A stretch of DNA of 58,137 nt from a virus: positions 1 to 58,137 of IMG/VR virus record IMGVR_UViG_3300014499_000006; one strand, 5' to 3'. Under the pieces are notes generated by a model. That model did no database searches and was not told the origin of the DNA. It saw only the letters and a program-made list of their open reading frames with translations. Below are positions 56,303-58,137 of this stretch, piece after piece (the stretch's first letter is position 1; every line of letters starts with the position of its first letter). The translations under genes were made by a program, and so were the position numbers.

Positions 56303-58137
56303 TTATCCTACTGTTTGTGTTGGCAGTGATCCCGTTGCGGGGGCTACCACCATGACTCCATCGTTGTATACTGTCCATGTAAATGTTTTGGTAACACTAA
56401 CTCCTGAATCCACTACTGTTACACTTAAATTATTGACACCTAAAGATGCTAAGCTCAATCCCTCTGATGTTGTTTCACTTATTCTAAATGTAGCTACCCC
56501 GTTAACTAGACTGATGGGATTTGCATTAACATTGGGGTTACTTAATGTAATTACAAGGTTTGACAAACTGGTGGAAATTACCCCTGTTGCTATAACATAA
56601 AAAGACAAATTTGGGTTGGGGGTTATATCGTTAGTATTACCCGCCGCTGTTATATACCCTAAAGACAAAGTGTTTGTGCTGTCCGTATAGTCGATACCTG
56701 TCTGTAAATTCAACCCAGCTTTAACGACCAGAGGGAAGGTCGTATCTGAATAAGCACCGATACTATCCGTAACTCGCAGTGTCACATTTTCTGTGTATCC
56801 ACCTAAAGTAGTAGTACCAGATAAAACACCTGTACTTGTTAGAGTGATTCCGGTTGGTAGAGGGCTAGCCGTACGCGGAGACACAGAGAATGTATAAGGA
56901 GGGGTACCCAGTGCCGCGGTAATCTGTATCGGACCGTAAGCTCGACCGGCTATTACATTAGGTAGTACAACCGTTGTAATAGTTAGTCCAGATACTTGTG
57001 AAAATAGGGGTAAAATAATTGTAGATTGATTATAGATACTGTCCGTAACTGTAAAGCTACAATTCAAAGGATTTGGACTAAATAAAGATGAGGCTGCACC
57101 AGATATTTGACCTGATGTTGCTCCTGTCGCTGCGAGTATGAGGCCGTTTAACGGAAACTGTGGGCTATTCCAGGTGTATTGATTATAACCATCTGTATTA
57201 GTACCAACCGGTACTCCGTGGGTTGCGATAAGCTGAAGAGGACCATAAGGTGCTGTAATAATATCATTCGGTAAAGGAAAAGAATATCCGAAGGGGGAAT
57301 TCGATGGAGGTATAGTATCCCACCCTATGACAACTAAGTTAGTTCCTGTTATAAGGGGTATCAGAGCCTCCGCTGTATCACCTAAATTATCGACAGCGAT
57401 TACTCGTATGATATACCCCAATCCCGTAGCTGTTCCTGTATCCGCTGTGGGAAGAATTGTACCTGAGGCCACAGTATTAAATTTGAATAATGTATTAGAT
57501 GCTGGGAATGTACCATCTACAAATGTTACAAGCCATGTTCCATTCAGTGATGAATTAGATGAAGATGTTACTATAACATAATCCCCCACTTGTAATGTAT
57601 TATTAGCTGTGATAGTAGTCAAGGTTCCAGATCGAGCTACTTGTGTAATAGATATTCCGTCTATAGTTGTAGCTACATGAGGCACTCCTGAGTATGTCCC
57701 AGAAATAGTAGCCGTAGCCCCGTTACCACTAGCTTGTAAAGTTAATCCAGATAATAAAGTATTGGAATAAGCTGCTGTTGGAGCTATCTGCCATGCTACT
57801 GGGGGCTGAGTACATATCCCTATAAGAGTTCCTTGATATGGTTCTCCTCGTGGAATAAACCCTACAGTTCCAACACGAGGCTTAAATAAACTAAAACTAC
57901 CAGTTGAAAATTCAATCCCCGCTGTAAGTGATCCGGTTTGTATATTGAAAACCGCCGATGTAGTAACAGGGGTCGGGGAAGTACTATCCTGTACTGTAAT
58001 CGTAATTGGAGTTGCGACATATGGACTTCCAGTCCATATACCTGAAAACGCACCTAAAGAACTAAATGATATACCGCTAGGCAAAGTACCACCAGAATAA
58101 CTCCAGGAATACGGTGGATTTCCACCCGCTGCTTGCA
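56303..58137 (-). CDS. Ig-like (He_PIG) repeat virion protein (5' end outside window)
   Basis: Frame is open to the right edge, so the N-terminus is missing; the start-like codon at 58084 is a TTG inside the gene. Contains at least two or three putative-Ig repeats of the form PPYTFSVSP ... LPTGITLTSTGVLSGTTTLG and PPYSWSYSGGTLPSGISFSS, plus FNTV/LNGTWLVTFVDG-type insertion segments. Such repeats occur in large surface and tail proteins and mediate adhesion. Part of the same operon as the baseplate genes. Confidence 0.75.
   Translation of the reverse strand, partial: QAAGGNPPYSWSYSGGTLPSGISFSSLGAFSGIWTGSPYVATPITITVQDSTSPTPVTTSAVFNIQTGSLTAGIEFSTGSFSLFKPRVGTVGFIPRGEPYQGTLIGICTQPPVAWQIAPTAAYSNTLLSGLTLQASGNGATATISGTYSGVPHVATTIDGISITQVARSGTLTTITANNTLQVGDYVIVTSSSNSSLNGTWLVTFVDGTFPASNTLFKFNTVASGTILPTADTGTATGLGYIIRVIAVDNLGDTAEALIPLITGTNLVVIGWDTIPPSNSPFGYSFPLPNDIITAPYGPLQLIATHGVPVGTNTDGYNQYTWNSPQFPLNGLILAATGATSGQISGAASSLFSPNPLNCSFTVTDSIYNQSTIILPLFSQVSGLTITTVVLPNVIAGRAYGPIQITAALGTPPYTFSVSPRTASPLPTGITLTSTGVLSGTTTLGGYTENVTLRVTDSIGAYSDTTFPLVVKAGLNLQTGIDYTDSTNTLSLGYITAAGNTNDITPNPNLSFYVIATGVISTSLSNLVITLSNPNVNANPISLVNGVATFRISETTSEGLSLASLGVNNLSVTVVDSGVSVTKTFTWTVYNDGVMVVAPATGSLPTQTVG

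Noticed and set aside
1-58137. CRISPR array
   Set aside because: No regularly spaced direct repeats of 20-40 bp were found; only the short tandem repeats listed.

Overview
The window looks like part of a large tailed-bacteriophage genome. Almost every gene reads leftward on the minus strand and genes are tightly packed with ATGA or TAATG overlaps. The content is virion, replication/recombination and nucleotide-metabolism genes plus a tRNA array, and many genes are small or of unknown function. No terminase, capsid or DNA polymerase gene is present, so this is a partial view. Several secreted or envelope-type proteins (a sedolisin S53 peptidase, a small beta-barrel-like protein, a Lys-rich secreted protein) suggest a Gram-negative host. 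Acidobacteriota would fit the sedolisin, but that is inference.

Layout, left to right in window coordinates. (1) 1-8534: three consecutive tail spike/fibre genes and a small associated protein. (2) 8590-11149: HhH-GPD DNA glycosylase, a gene fragment truncated by an IS605-like mini-element, a metallophosphoesterase and small genes. (3) 11165-14966: a minus-strand tRNA array with 14 tRNAs that look usable (two of them atypical), three degenerate tRNA-like remnants, an HNH and a GIY-YIG homing-type endonuclease, a DUF4031-like gene, a complete bacterial A-type RNase P RNA (13095-13474), and at least three other compact structured RNAs. (4) 14980-17905: a 35-codon micro-gene with its own promoter and terminator, a DNA methyltransferase preceded by about 460 nt of strongly structured non-coding sequence with a good promoter, a small membrane protein and a second IS605-like mini-element. 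(5) 17905-25562: virion-like and secreted proteins, 5'-3' exonuclease, three tandem zinc-finger paralogues, an isolated atypical tRNA, the sedolisin and a MazG-like protein. (6) 25603-34228: recombination/replication block with Mre11-like nuclease, Rad50-like half ATPase, coiled-coil proteins, RecA, RuvC-like resolvase, DEDDh exonuclease, a possible ssDNA-binding protein and HU. (7) 34325-43000: monocistronic outer-membrane-like protein, nucleotide-metabolism-like and many unknown small genes, DnaJ-like zinc protein, DinG/XPD-like Fe-S helicase, glutaredoxin. (8) 43018-58137: baseplate/tail module, including a 1582-aa baseplate-J protein and Ig-like virion proteins, the last running off the right edge.

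The most unusual feature is the RNA biology. The phage appears to carry its own RNase P ribozyme, encoded 3 nt downstream of a tRNA-Cys inside a tRNA array. Almost all tRNAs in that array decode GNN codons (Ala, Gly, Glu, Val, Asp). The array also holds additional tRNA-sized structured RNAs, and both homing-type endonuclease genes have their ribosome-binding sites folded into hairpins.
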